Source: JASHVB01 sp049522565
Lineage (GTDB): Bacteria > Pseudomonadota > Alphaproteobacteria > Acetobacterales > Acetobacteraceae
Length of the DNA stretch: 18,765 nucleotides
Assembly (NCBI GenBank): GCA_049522565.1
Contig: JBEKNT010000093.1
Span: 1 to 18,765 of the forward strand
Direction of reading: 5' to 3'
Shown piece by piece: positions 1 through 5,761 of the stretch. Within the stretch, counting starts at the first letter, position 1, and every line of letters starts with the position of its first letter. The notes below the pieces were generated by a model. That model worked only from the letters and a program-made list of their open reading frames with translations, was not told where the DNA came from and searched no databases. The translations under genes and the position numbers were made by a program.

Positions 1-9
1 TCCCCCCAA

Positions 10-32
10 CCCCCTCCCTCAAGGGGAGGGGG
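10..32. repeat. GC-rich hairpin upstream of tyrS
   Basis: A perfect 9-bp stem, CCCCCTCCC (10-18) pairing with GGGAGGGGG (24-32), closes a TCAAG loop. It could be the terminator of a gene left of the window or one of the short palindromic intergenic repeats seen elsewhere here. No clean T-run follows it, so terminator function is uncertain. Pyrimidine-rich sequence continues to about position 70. Confidence 0.5.
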
Positions 33-91
33 AGTCTTCTCATAACCCCTACCCCCTACCCTCTATCCCACCCAGCAGTATCGCAACCGCC

Positions 92-1336
92 ATGTCCACC
101 AGCGACTTCCTGGCCGAGGCCACCGCGCGTGGCTTCGTCCACCAATGCACCGACACCGCGGCGCTCGACGCCGCGCTGAAGGCCGGAATCGTGTCGGCCT
201 ATATCGGCTTCGACTGCACCGCGGACAGCCTGCATGTCGGCAACCTGGTCGGCATCATGACCCTGCGCCTGTTGCAGCGGCTCGGCCATCGCCCCGTCGT
301 GCTGATGGGCGGCGGCACCACCCGCATCGGCGACCCCTCCGGCAAGGACGAGGCCCGCCAGTTGCTGACCGACGCCCAGATCGCCGCCAACATGGCCGGC
401 ATCCGCCGCTGCTTCGCCCCGTTCCTGAGCTTCGGCGACGGGCCGACCGACGCGACCATGGTCAACAACGACGACTGGCTCAGCGCGCTGGGCTACATCC
501 CGCTGCTGCGCGAGGTCGGCGTCCACTTCACCGTCAACCGCATGCTGACCTTCGATTCCGTCAGGCTGCGACTGGATCGCGAGCAACCGCTGACCTTCCT
601 CGAATTCAACTACATGATCCTGCAAAGCTACGACTTCCGCGAGCTGCACCGGCGCTTTGGCGTCACCTTGCAGATGGGCGGCTCCGACCAGTGGGGCAAC
701 ATCGTTTCGGGGGTGGAGCTGGTCCGCCGCACCGACGGCGCACAGGTGTTCGGGCTGACCACGCCGCTGATCACCACCGCGTCCGGCGCCAAGATGGGCA
801 AGTCGGCGCAGGGCGCGGTGTGGCTCGCCGGCGACCGGCTGTCGCCCTACGACTACTGGCAGTTCTGGCGCAACACCGAGGACGCCGATGTCGGCCGCTT
901 CCTGCGCCTGTTCACCGACCTGCCGCTGCCCGACATCGCCCGGCTGGAGGCGCTTGGCGGGGCCGAGATCAACGAGGCGAAGAAGGTGCTGGCGACCGAA
1001 GCCACCGCCCTGGCACATGGCCGCCCCGCCGCCGAGGCCGCCGCAGACACCGCCTTCCGGGCGTTCGAGCAGGGGGAGGCGGCGGATACGTTGCCGTCGG
1101 TGGAGGTGCCGCAGGAGGAGCTGGCGGCGGGGGTCCCGGCGTTCCGGCTGTTCGAGCGCGCCGGCCTGGCGAAGAGCGGCGGCGAGGCGCGGCGGCTGAT
1201 CCGCGGCGGCGGCGCCCGGATCAACGACGCGGCAGTGACCGACGAAGCGCAGGTGGTGTCGCTGGCGGACCTGCGCGGCGACGCGATCAAGCTGTCGGCC
1301 GGGCGCAAGCAGCACCGGCTGGTGCGGGCGGGGTAG
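92..1336 (+). CDS. tyrS: Tyrosyl-tRNA synthetase (TyrS)
   Basis: A 414-residue class I aminoacyl-tRNA synthetase that charges tRNA-Tyr with tyrosine in the cytoplasm, of normal length for bacterial TyrS. The HIGH-type signature is HVGN (residues 48-51), followed by GGGTTRIGDPSG. The tRNA/tyrosine-site motif QMGGSDQWGN is present. The KMSKS-type loop reads KMGKS from Lys234. The C-terminal ~70 residues look like an S4 RNA-binding domain (GLAKSGGEARRLIRGGGARI). The ATG at 92 gives a standard TyrS N-terminus; no clear Shine-Dalgarno precedes it. The gene stands alone and converges with the leftward gene ending at 1784. Long open frames on the other strand are codon-bias shadows. Assignment is firm from the motifs. 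Confidence 0.97.
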   Translation: MSTSDFLAEATARGFVHQCTDTAALDAALKAGIVSAYIGFDCTADSLHVGNLVGIMTLRLLQRLGHRPVVLMGGGTTRIGDPSGKDEARQLLTDAQIAANMAGIRRCFAPFLSFGDGPTDATMVNNDDWLSALGYIPLLREVGVHFTVNRMLTFDSVRLRLDREQPLTFLEFNYMILQSYDFRELHRRFGVTLQMGGSDQWGNIVSGVELVRRTDGAQVFGLTTPLITTASGAKMGKSAQGAVWLAGDRLSPYDYWQFWRNTEDADVGRFLRLFTDLPLPDIARLEALGGAEINEAKKVLATEATALAHGRPAAEAAADTAFRAFEQGEAADTLPSVEVPQEELAAGVPAFRLFERAGLAKSGGEARRLIRGGGARINDAAVTDEAQVVSLADLRGDAIKLSAGRKQHRLVRAG

Positions 1337-1342
1337 GCTTCG

Positions 1343-1436
1343 CCTCGCCCGCGTCAGCGGGAGAGGCCGGGTGAGGGTGCCGCGCGCATCTTCCCCTCGC
1401 CCGCGGCAGCGGGAGAGGCCGGGTGAGGGTGCCGCG
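1343..1436. repeat. Two tandem 42-nt REP-like units after tyrS
   Basis: Units at 1343-1384 and 1395-1436 are identical except one base (T or G at unit position 12), with a 52-nt period. Each holds a stem of the form CCTCGCCCGC / GCGGGAGAGG and a GGCCGGGTGAGGGTGCCGCG tail. They begin seven bases after the tyrS stop and may act as a 3' stabiliser or terminator. A related palindrome lies inside coding sequence at 10947-10965. Confidence 0.75.
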
Positions 1437-1552
1437 TGCCGCACGCACCACCCTTCACCTTGCCTCCCCCATTGTGCGGCCGCGGCCGGCCTGCTCTCAC
1501 GTTGCATGGACCTCTCACCCTTCCGGTCAAGCGGAAAACTGCGGTCGGCTGA

Positions 1553-1699
1553 TTCCTGGCGCTGCCGGAGATGCTGGCGCGCTGCACGGAGGACGCGCAG
1601 ACGATGTCGCGCGCGGTGCGCTGGGGCGACGCGGCGTATATCGAGGACATGGCCGAGCGGGGCGGCAAAATCCGCCGCAGCCTGATCGCGTTGAAGCAG
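1553..1699 (+). pseudogene. Possible remnant of a small gene of unknown function
   Basis: From 1553, just after a TGA, one frame reads like genuine protein: FLALPEMLARCTEDAQ, then GDAAYIEDMAERGGKIRR, then LIALKQAWR. It mixes acidic, basic and hydrophobic residues and third positions are mostly G/C. After about position 1700 the frame becomes Arg/Gly/Pro-rich and non-protein-like and runs into the 3' end of the opposing gene, so the natural stop appears lost. An ATG at 1506 (MDLSPFRSSGKLRSAD) lies in another frame and could be the original start displaced by an indel. I do not recognise the family. No Shine-Dalgarno is evident. It could equally be chance coding-like sequence. Confidence 0.3.
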
Positions 1700-1783
1700 G
1701 CATGGCGCAGCCGCGAATCACAGCGGCGGGGCCAGCCGTCGTCCGGTCCCGTGCTTCAGCCTCGGTGCATCCGTGCGACAGGG

Positions 1784-2623
1784 TCAGGGCGGCCCGGTGG
1801 CCACCGCCGCGGCCTGCGAGTATAGTTGCGAAACCGGATCAAATGCATCGCCCGCCGCCTCGCCGATGCAGAACCCCAGCACGCGGCGGAGCGCCTCCCG
1901 CCCCATCTCCAGCCAGTCCCAGTTGCTCCCCGGCTGCCTGTCCTGCTCCCGACAGAACGCCTGCTGCCGGCGTGTCCTCTCCTGCATCAGAGTGACCACG
2001 CTGCCCCCATGCAAGCGGATGCTGTCGAACAGCGTGTTCCAGAACGGGCCGGTGCAGAAGCCGGGCACCACCGCGAGGTCGAGGCAGATCTCGACCAGGG
2101 TGCGGCCGAGCGGGCGGCGGCGCACCTGCGCCTCGAGTTCCTCCAAGGTCGGCATGAAGAGTTCGGGATCGTTCCAACCGGCCGGGCGTGACGGCGGTGG
2201 CGGCGCCTTGCGCGCGATGGGGGCCTCGGCCGATTGCTCGACGGGCGCCTCGCCTGGCGGATCGGCCGGCGCGGCCGGTATCGCAGTCGCGCGCTCGCGC
2301 GGTGCGGTGAAACGGATGTCCCGGCCCCGCGCCGCGCGTGCGAGCAACACGCGCTCCAGCGCGGTGGCGCGCAGGATGCCGCGTTGCAGGTGTGCAATGA
2401 TCGCATACAGCCGCCCGGTGCCGAAGCAGGCCGCAATGGCGTTGAAGTCGGGGCTGGCGGAGCGGGCCTTCGCGGTCTCGGCGAGATGGCGGCCGAAGCC
2501 GAGCAGGATGCGAACGGTGTGCAGCAGGGCGGCGATGCGCGCCGGCATGGTCCGGCCGGGCCGATCCGGTTGGGGATCGGGGGGTGAGGCAGGACAGGGG
2601 GTGGCGGTCGCGGCGGATTCCAT
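1784..2623 (-). CDS. Hypothetical protein (lineage-restricted family)
   Basis: A 279-residue soluble protein of unknown function, without a signal peptide or convincing membrane segment. Residues ~25-105 are helical and basic (ARIAALLHTVRILLGFGRHL, then LERVLLARAARGRDI). Residues ~106-150 are an Ala/Pro-rich linker. Residues ~150-260 form a second conserved-looking block with FMPTLEELEAQVRRRP, EICLDLAVVPGFC and SNWDWLEMGREALRRVLGF. From memory, similar proteins are multi-copy in Acetobacteraceae; this is unchecked. The ATG at 2623 is chosen because a near-consensus promoter ends seven bases upstream, which suggests a leaderless transcript. The gene reads in the same direction as the unknown gene at 3313-3858 but is separated from it by 689 nt containing a palindromic element. 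Coding status is likely; function is unknown. Confidence 0.8.
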   Translation of the reverse strand: MESAATATPCPASPPDPQPDRPGRTMPARIAALLHTVRILLGFGRHLAETAKARSASPDFNAIAACFGTGRLYAIIAHLQRGILRATALERVLLARAARGRDIRFTAPRERATAIPAAPADPPGEAPVEQSAEAPIARKAPPPPSRPAGWNDPELFMPTLEELEAQVRRRPLGRTLVEICLDLAVVPGFCTGPFWNTLFDSIRLHGGSVVTLMQERTRRQQAFCREQDRQPGSNWDWLEMGREALRRVLGFCIGEAAGDAFDPVSQLYSQAAAVATGPP

Positions 2624-2630
2624 GGCAGTA

Positions 2631-2660
2631 TTTATAACAATGTTAGCGGCCGTTTGTCAA
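2631..2660 (-). promoter_or_regulatory. Strong sigma70-type promoter, probably leaderless start
   Basis: On the minus strand a perfect TTGACA -35 (2655-2660) and TATAAA -10 (2631-2636) are separated by 18 nt. Only seven bases (2624-2630) separate the -10 from the ATG at 2623, so transcription should begin at or within a base or two of the start codon. No Shine-Dalgarno could then be present in the mRNA. The promoter is AT-rich against a GC-rich background, which makes chance occurrence less likely. Confidence 0.75.
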
Positions 2661-2898
2661 ACGAATTGTCGGCCGGGCCGGTGCCGGGCGAGTCTCACCA
2701 TCGTCTCATTGTACTTTGGGCGAGACGATGGGCGGCACCGGTCGGGCAATTGCCCGCTGGGCATGGGATGTTGCCTGCGCTGGCTGTCTTGGCTTGCCGA
2801 AACAGCGGGCTGAATTGGTGCATGGTTTTGCTTCCGCTGTCGCGATCTGGATGAGCGGCGCGGTTCGGGTCGTTGCGGGCCGGCCGTGGCCTGTACAG

Positions 2899-3255
2899 GT
2901 GCATGGGGTTTTGGCTTACGCACAGCGGCCGGACATCCTGGCGGCAGAACGCGGCACGCGGCGAAGCAAGCAAGCATTCAACGCAGATGCAGGCAGATGC
3001 ACGCCGATGCACGCGGATGGGACACGGGCCATCGCATCGATGCGGCTCCCCGTGGGCGCTAGTGCGATGTCGGCCGTGAACGAGCATGCCGGGCTCCGGC
3101 CCATCAGCGTGCATCGGCGTGCATCGGCGTGCATCGGCGTGCATCTGCGTTGAATGCTTGCTTTGCCGCGTGCCGCACTGCGCCGCCCAAGGGGGCGCGG
3201 GATGCCACGACACCGGATCATGGCGCGGTGGTCCCCTCACGGTGCATGGGGTTTT
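2899..3255 (+). repeat. 15-nt direct repeats flanking the palindromic element
   Basis: GGTGCATGGGGTTTT occurs identically at 2899-2913 and 3241-3255, on either side of the inverted repeat at 2951-3176. A third, two-base-shorter version (GGTGCATGGTTTT) is at 2817-2829. The copies are too far from the palindrome ends (37 and 64 nt) to be simple target duplications. Confidence 0.6.
2951..3176. repeat. 226-nt inverted repeat with CAAG arms and 10-nt internal repeats
   Basis: The left arm (from 2951) and the reverse complement of the right arm (to 3176) share GCGGCACGCGGC, then AAGCAAG, then CATTCAACGCAGATGCA. Inside the arms a 10-nt unit (GCAGATGCAC and variants GCCGATGCAC, GCGGATGGGA) repeats about four times on each side. 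The centre (about 3021-3100) is largely unique. No transposase is present. The outer CAAG runs and the TCAAC-CAGAT core match the element at 5502-5660, so the two look like one family. Confidence 0.8.
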
Positions 3256-3312
3256 CCCGTCACGCTGCTTTGCCGGTGGCGGCGGTGAGCGCCCGGGCGG
3301 CGGTCTGATCGA

Positions 3313-3858
3313 TCACACGTTGGGTGATCGCGTCGCCCCGGGGGGGGCCGTGGCGGCAATCGCCGGATGCGGGGCGCCGCCAGCCGCGACAGGAAGGCTG
3401 AGCGCCGGCGCCGGCCTGGTTGCGGCGCGCTGGGGTACCGCGGGCGGGGCCGCAACGGCGGGCGAGGCCGCGTTGACGGGCGCGGCGGCGGCCGGTGCCG
3501 GCTGCGGGCGCGGGGCTGGGATCGGCACCGGCACCGTCACGGGCTGCAGCGCCGGCCGGGATTGGGCCTGGGTGAGCGCCAGCCGCGTGGCGTCCGCCAG
3601 GCGCGACAGGGCCGCGAACTTGCCAAGGAAGCGTAGCTTCAGCGCGAGCGGGAGGCCGGACTGCGAGGCGCAGCGCAGGCTGTCCATGGCGGCGGGGTGG
3701 CTGGCGACGGTGCGGCCGGCGAGGATGGCCTCCATCGGGTCGCGCGGGCGCAGGGCGACGACGGTGAGAGCTGCCGCCTGGCGCTGATGGGCTATCTCGT
3801 CGGCGGTTGCGGCGGGCTGGTGGGGGAGTGCGTCGAGGGTGCTCTGGACGACAGCCAC
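3313..3858 (-). CDS. Hypothetical protein, possible 5' frameshift
   Basis: An open frame of 181 residues from GTG at 3858. Residues ~15-100 look like a real helical domain (DEIAHQRQAAALTVVALRP, DPMEAILAGRTVASHPAAMD, LALKLRFLGKFAALSRLADA). Residues ~105-175 are Ala/Pro-rich low complexity. From memory, similar small proteins occur in Acetobacteraceae, unchecked. The start is doubtful. The same frame remains open upstream of the GTG and reads QPTPLPLDPAIL, which fits better as part of the domain. An ATG at 3917 downstream of a good -10 box lies in another frame and starts MQPQPTTAS. A one-base loss (or two-base gain) between ~3880 and 3910 would explain this. A 7-bp hairpin (3310-3316 / 3324-3330) overlaps the stop codon. 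Function is unknown. Confidence 0.6.
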   Translation of the reverse strand: MAVVQSTLDALPHQPAATADEIAHQRQAAALTVVALRPRDPMEAILAGRTVASHPAAMDSLRCASQSGLPLALKLRFLGKFAALSRLADATRLALTQAQSRPALQPVTVPVPIPAPRPQPAPAAAAPVNAASPAVAAPPAVPQRAATRPAPALSLPVAAGGAPHPAIAATAPPGATRSPNV

Positions 3859-4229
3859 GAGGATGGCGGGGTCAAGGGGGAGCGGGGTTGGCTGGCGGTG
3901 GTGGGTTGGGGTTGCATGGTGGTTGGCGCTCCGCTTGGTGGGGTAAAGCGCGGAACGTAGCAGGAACTTTGGGAGGAGGCAAGGAAATTATACCCAGCGT
4001 TCTAACAGCCAATCCTCCGGACCGCGGCGCGCGCAGGCTCGCCCCCCGCGACTGCGCTTTCAACCTGCCACGCAGCACCCTGGTTGCACCGATCCAGTCA
4101 TTGCGCCAGGGATGCGAGCGATAGACGTGCAGCCCTGGGAAACCGCGGGAGCACTCAACAGAAAACGCAGATGCCCGCGACCCCAGAGCAGAAGGCGCGC
4201 ACCCTGATACCCGAACCGGACAGCCGGCC
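3859..4229. other. Gene-free stretch upstream of the antitoxin remnant
   Basis: These 371 nt include the -10 box at 3987-3992 and the probable true 5' end of the leftward hypothetical gene (to about 3917). The remaining ~240 nt (3993-4229) are unassigned. Open frames across it are Ser/Arg/Pro-rich and look like noise. Confidence 0.45.
3987..3992 (-). promoter_or_regulatory. Consensus -10 box upstream of the hypothetical gene
   Basis: A perfect TATAAT lies on the minus strand at 3987-3992. The best -35 candidates are weak (GATTGG at 16-nt spacing, TTGGCT at 14-nt). The ATG at 3917 lies about 63 nt downstream of the expected start point. Confidence 0.4.
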
Positions 4230-4400
4230 ATGCCGCAAGACCCGAACGACGAACCCGCGTCCGAACTGCTGGAGCGCATCGCCGTGGATGCGCTGCCCGC
4301 GAACCGGCGCTTTGGTCTGCTCGCGGGCAAGTTGCGCGTCTCCGGGAATTTCGACGATCCCCTGCCGGATGACATCCTGACTGATTTCGAGGAGCGTTGA
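4230..4400 (+). CDS. Truncated Phd/YefM-like antitoxin (C-terminal part)
   Basis: A 56-residue frame from ATG 4230. Its second half, RRFGLLAGKLRVSGNFDDPL then PDDILTDFEER, closely fits the toxin-neutralising tail of Phd-type antitoxins that pair with PIN-domain toxins (typical pattern: a G-x-x-x-G-K basic strand, then DDFD-PLPDD and a C-terminal FEG/FEE). The usual N-terminal DNA-binding Phd fold (about 50 residues) is missing. The preceding sequence in this frame back to the stop at 4122 has no start and no Phd-like pattern. The stop codon overlaps a TTG that begins a toxin-like reading frame. It is most likely a remnant; a stand-alone mini-antitoxin cannot be excluded. No clear Shine-Dalgarno is seen. 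Confidence 0.5.
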   Translation: MPQDPNDEPASELLERIAVDALPANRRFGLLAGKLRVSGNFDDPLPDDILTDFEER

Positions 4401-4417
4401 CGCGGCTTCTGCTCGAT
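4397..4417 (+). pseudogene. VapC/PIN toxin remnant (first seven codons)
   Basis: The TTG at 4397 overlaps the antitoxin stop (TTGA) and begins M-T-R-L-L-L-D, which matches the typical first beta strand and first catalytic Asp of PIN-domain toxins (usual pattern LLLDT-H). The reading then departs at once into unrelated sequence (RPCRYIGAPGC). The stop-start overlap is the normal geometry of phd-vapC operons. Seven codons alone would be weak evidence; the position next to a Phd-like tail is what supports it. Confidence 0.4.
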
Positions 4418-4506
4418 AGACCGTGCCGCTACATCGGGGCACCCGGCTGTGCTAGACAGTCCGGACCGGGCATGACCAATGACCGCCAGCACGACCGGAG
4501 CCACCC

Positions 4507-4827
4507 ATGCACGCCGCCGTCAGTAGCAAACGCGAGGCGCTCGCCGAACTCTGCCGCCGGTTCCATGTCCGGCGGCTGGAGGTGTTCGGCTCCGCCACGC
4601 GTGAGCAGGACTTCGACCCGCAGCGCAGCGATGCGGACTTGCTGATCGAATTCGAACCCGGCTCCGATCCCGGTTTCGCCGGCTTTCTCGATCTCAAGGA
4701 AGCGCTGGAGCAGGTGCTGGGGCGGCCGGTGGACCTGGTGGAACGAGGCGCCGTCGAACAGAGTCGCAACTATATTCGTCGCCGTCGCATCCTGCAGGAA
4801 GCGGAGCCGTTGTTTGTGGCGGGATGA
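4507..4827 (+). CDS. mntA: MntA-like minimal nucleotidyltransferase antitoxin
   Basis: A 106-residue MNT-domain protein. Residues 10-25 (ALAELCRRFHVRRLEVFG) lead into the nucleotidyltransferase signature GSATREQDFDPQRSDAD, a GS-x12-DxD form, with a third acidic site expected in GRPVDLVERGA near residue 80. In MntA-HepT modules this enzyme transfers AMP to the partner HEPN toxin and silences it. That role is known for the family and inferred here. GGAG at 4497-4500 is a Shine-Dalgarno six bases before ATG 4507. The gene overlaps the start of hepT by 14 nt, which implies translational coupling. It appears intact. Its place directly before hepT and the hsdM fragment suggests it was embedded in a type I restriction locus. 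Confidence 0.88.
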   Translation: MHAAVSSKREALAELCRRFHVRRLEVFGSATREQDFDPQRSDADLLIEFEPGSDPGFAGFLDLKEALEQVLGRPVDLVERGAVEQSRNYIRRRRILQEAEPLFVAG

Positions 4828-5101
4828 CGCTTTGCTGCTGGACATGTTGAACGCCGCCACCGAAGCGGTGAGCTTTGCCGCGGAGGTGGACCAGCCGCAG
4901 TTCCGTGCCAGCAGGCTGCACCAGCATGCGGTCATTCGGTGCCTGACGGTGATTGGCGAGGCAGCCAGCAAAGTGTCACGGGAATTCCGTAACCAGCATC
5001 CCGAAATCGAATGGCAGGACATTGTCGGCATGCGGCACCGCCTGGTGCACAACTACGGTGCCATCAAGCTCGATGTGGTTTGGGGCGCCGTGCACACCTA
5101 A
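4814..5101 (+). CDS. hepT: HepT-like HEPN toxin, shortened by an in-frame stop
   Basis: A 95-residue HEPN-domain protein that would act as an RNase toxin partnered with MntA. The catalytic RX4HXY motif is intact as RHRLVHNY (residues ~74-81). The TTG at 4814 gives MWRDDALLLDML, a good match to family N-termini. It overlaps the mntA end (4827). The frame ends at TAA (5099-5101). The same frame resumes immediately with LPALIAMLQPLIPPDDD and ends at TGA 5165-5167, 22 codons later. That is what the last helix of HepT normally looks like, so the present stop removes the C-terminal helix. The downstream TGA overlaps the hsdM ATG (TGATG), which supports the longer ancestral form. Whether the short form is folded or toxic is unknown. 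Confidence 0.82.
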   Translation: MWRDDALLLDMLNAATEAVSFAAEVDQPQFRASRLHQHAVIRCLTVIGEAASKVSREFRNQHPEIEWQDIVGMRHRLVHNYGAIKLDVVWGAVHT

Positions 5102-5167
5102 CTGCCAGCGCTGATCGCAATGCTACAACCCCTCATTCCGCCAGACGACGACACGGAAAGCACCTGA
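5102..5167 (+). pseudogene. Untranslated C-terminal remainder of hepT
   Basis: This is a 22-codon continuation of the hepT frame beyond TAA 5099-5101 (L-P-A-L-I-A-M-L-Q-P-L-I-P-P-D-D-D-T-E-S-T, stop). A one-base change in the TAA would restore a family-length protein of about 117 residues. Confidence 0.65.
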
Positions 5168-5501
5168 TGGACTCCTCCCAGATCGGCAAGCGCGCCTGGA
5201 GCTATGCCGGCGTGTTGCAGGGCGCCGGCCTCTCCTGCTTCGAATACGTGGAACAACTGACACTGCTGCTGTTCCTCAAGATGGCGGACCAACTCACCGA
5301 GCAACCATATAACCGCGCGCCCATCGTGCCGCCGAAACTCGGCTGGAAGGCGCGGCTGCCCCCGGACGGCGCGGCACTGGAAGACCAGTACCGCCTCAGC
5401 CTGGAAAAGCTCGGCGTCAAACCCGGCATGCTCGGCGTCATCTTCAAGGGCGCCCGCTGCGAGATCAACAACCCCGCCCGGCTCCGTAGCCGTGGCGATA
5501 T

Positions 5502-5661
<160 letters not shown>

Positions 5662-5678
5662 CGACCGTTCCCACCGCC

Positions 5679-5726
5679 CGTCCCCCCACCCCCACCCCCC
5701 CCCCATTGCCCCCACCGCCTCCCTGC
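5679..5726. repeat. C-rich tract, G-quadruplex-prone on the minus strand
   Basis: Runs of C6, C5 and C10 (the last at 5695-5704) separated by single A bases lie between the CTTG tract and the deacylase start. The complementary strand has several G-runs of three or more with one-base loops, a standard quadruplex pattern. Homopolymer slippage is also possible. Confidence 0.6.
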
Positions 5727-5761
5727 CGCACGATCGCCCCAACAAACCCCGGGAGGGTCCC

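Larger units (their letters stand above)
1337..1783. other. Intergenic region between tyrS and the first hypothetical gene
   Basis: This 447-nt convergent gap holds the two REP-like units (1343-1436), then a C-rich stretch, then a possible gene remnant (1553-1699). No promoter or RNA gene is evident. Confidence 0.5.
2624..3312. other. Gene-free region with palindromic element and short repeats
   Basis: These 689 nt hold the promoter at 2631-2660, three copies of a GGTGCATGG-TTTT motif (2817-2829, 2899-2913, 3241-3255) and the 226-nt inverted repeat at 2951-3176. Open frames through it are Arg/Cys/His-rich, built on the repeats and not protein-like. No RNA gene is recognised. Confidence 0.6.

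Noticed and set aside
56..1507. Long open frame antisense to tyrS
   Set aside because: It is Arg/Ala/Gly/Gln-rich with no recognisable motif and fully covered by a certain gene; a codon-bias shadow.
2983..3150. CRISPR-like array
   Set aside because: The repeated unit is only 10 nt, without spacers, and forms mirrored arms of a palindrome.
2695..3240. Open frames through the first palindrome, both strands
   Set aside because: They translate 10-nt repeats into Cys/His/Met/Ala patterns and have no ribosome site.
3872..4504. 210-codon leftward open frame
   Set aside because: Ser/Arg/Pro-rich without a domain pattern; it overlaps the better-supported antitoxin remnant.
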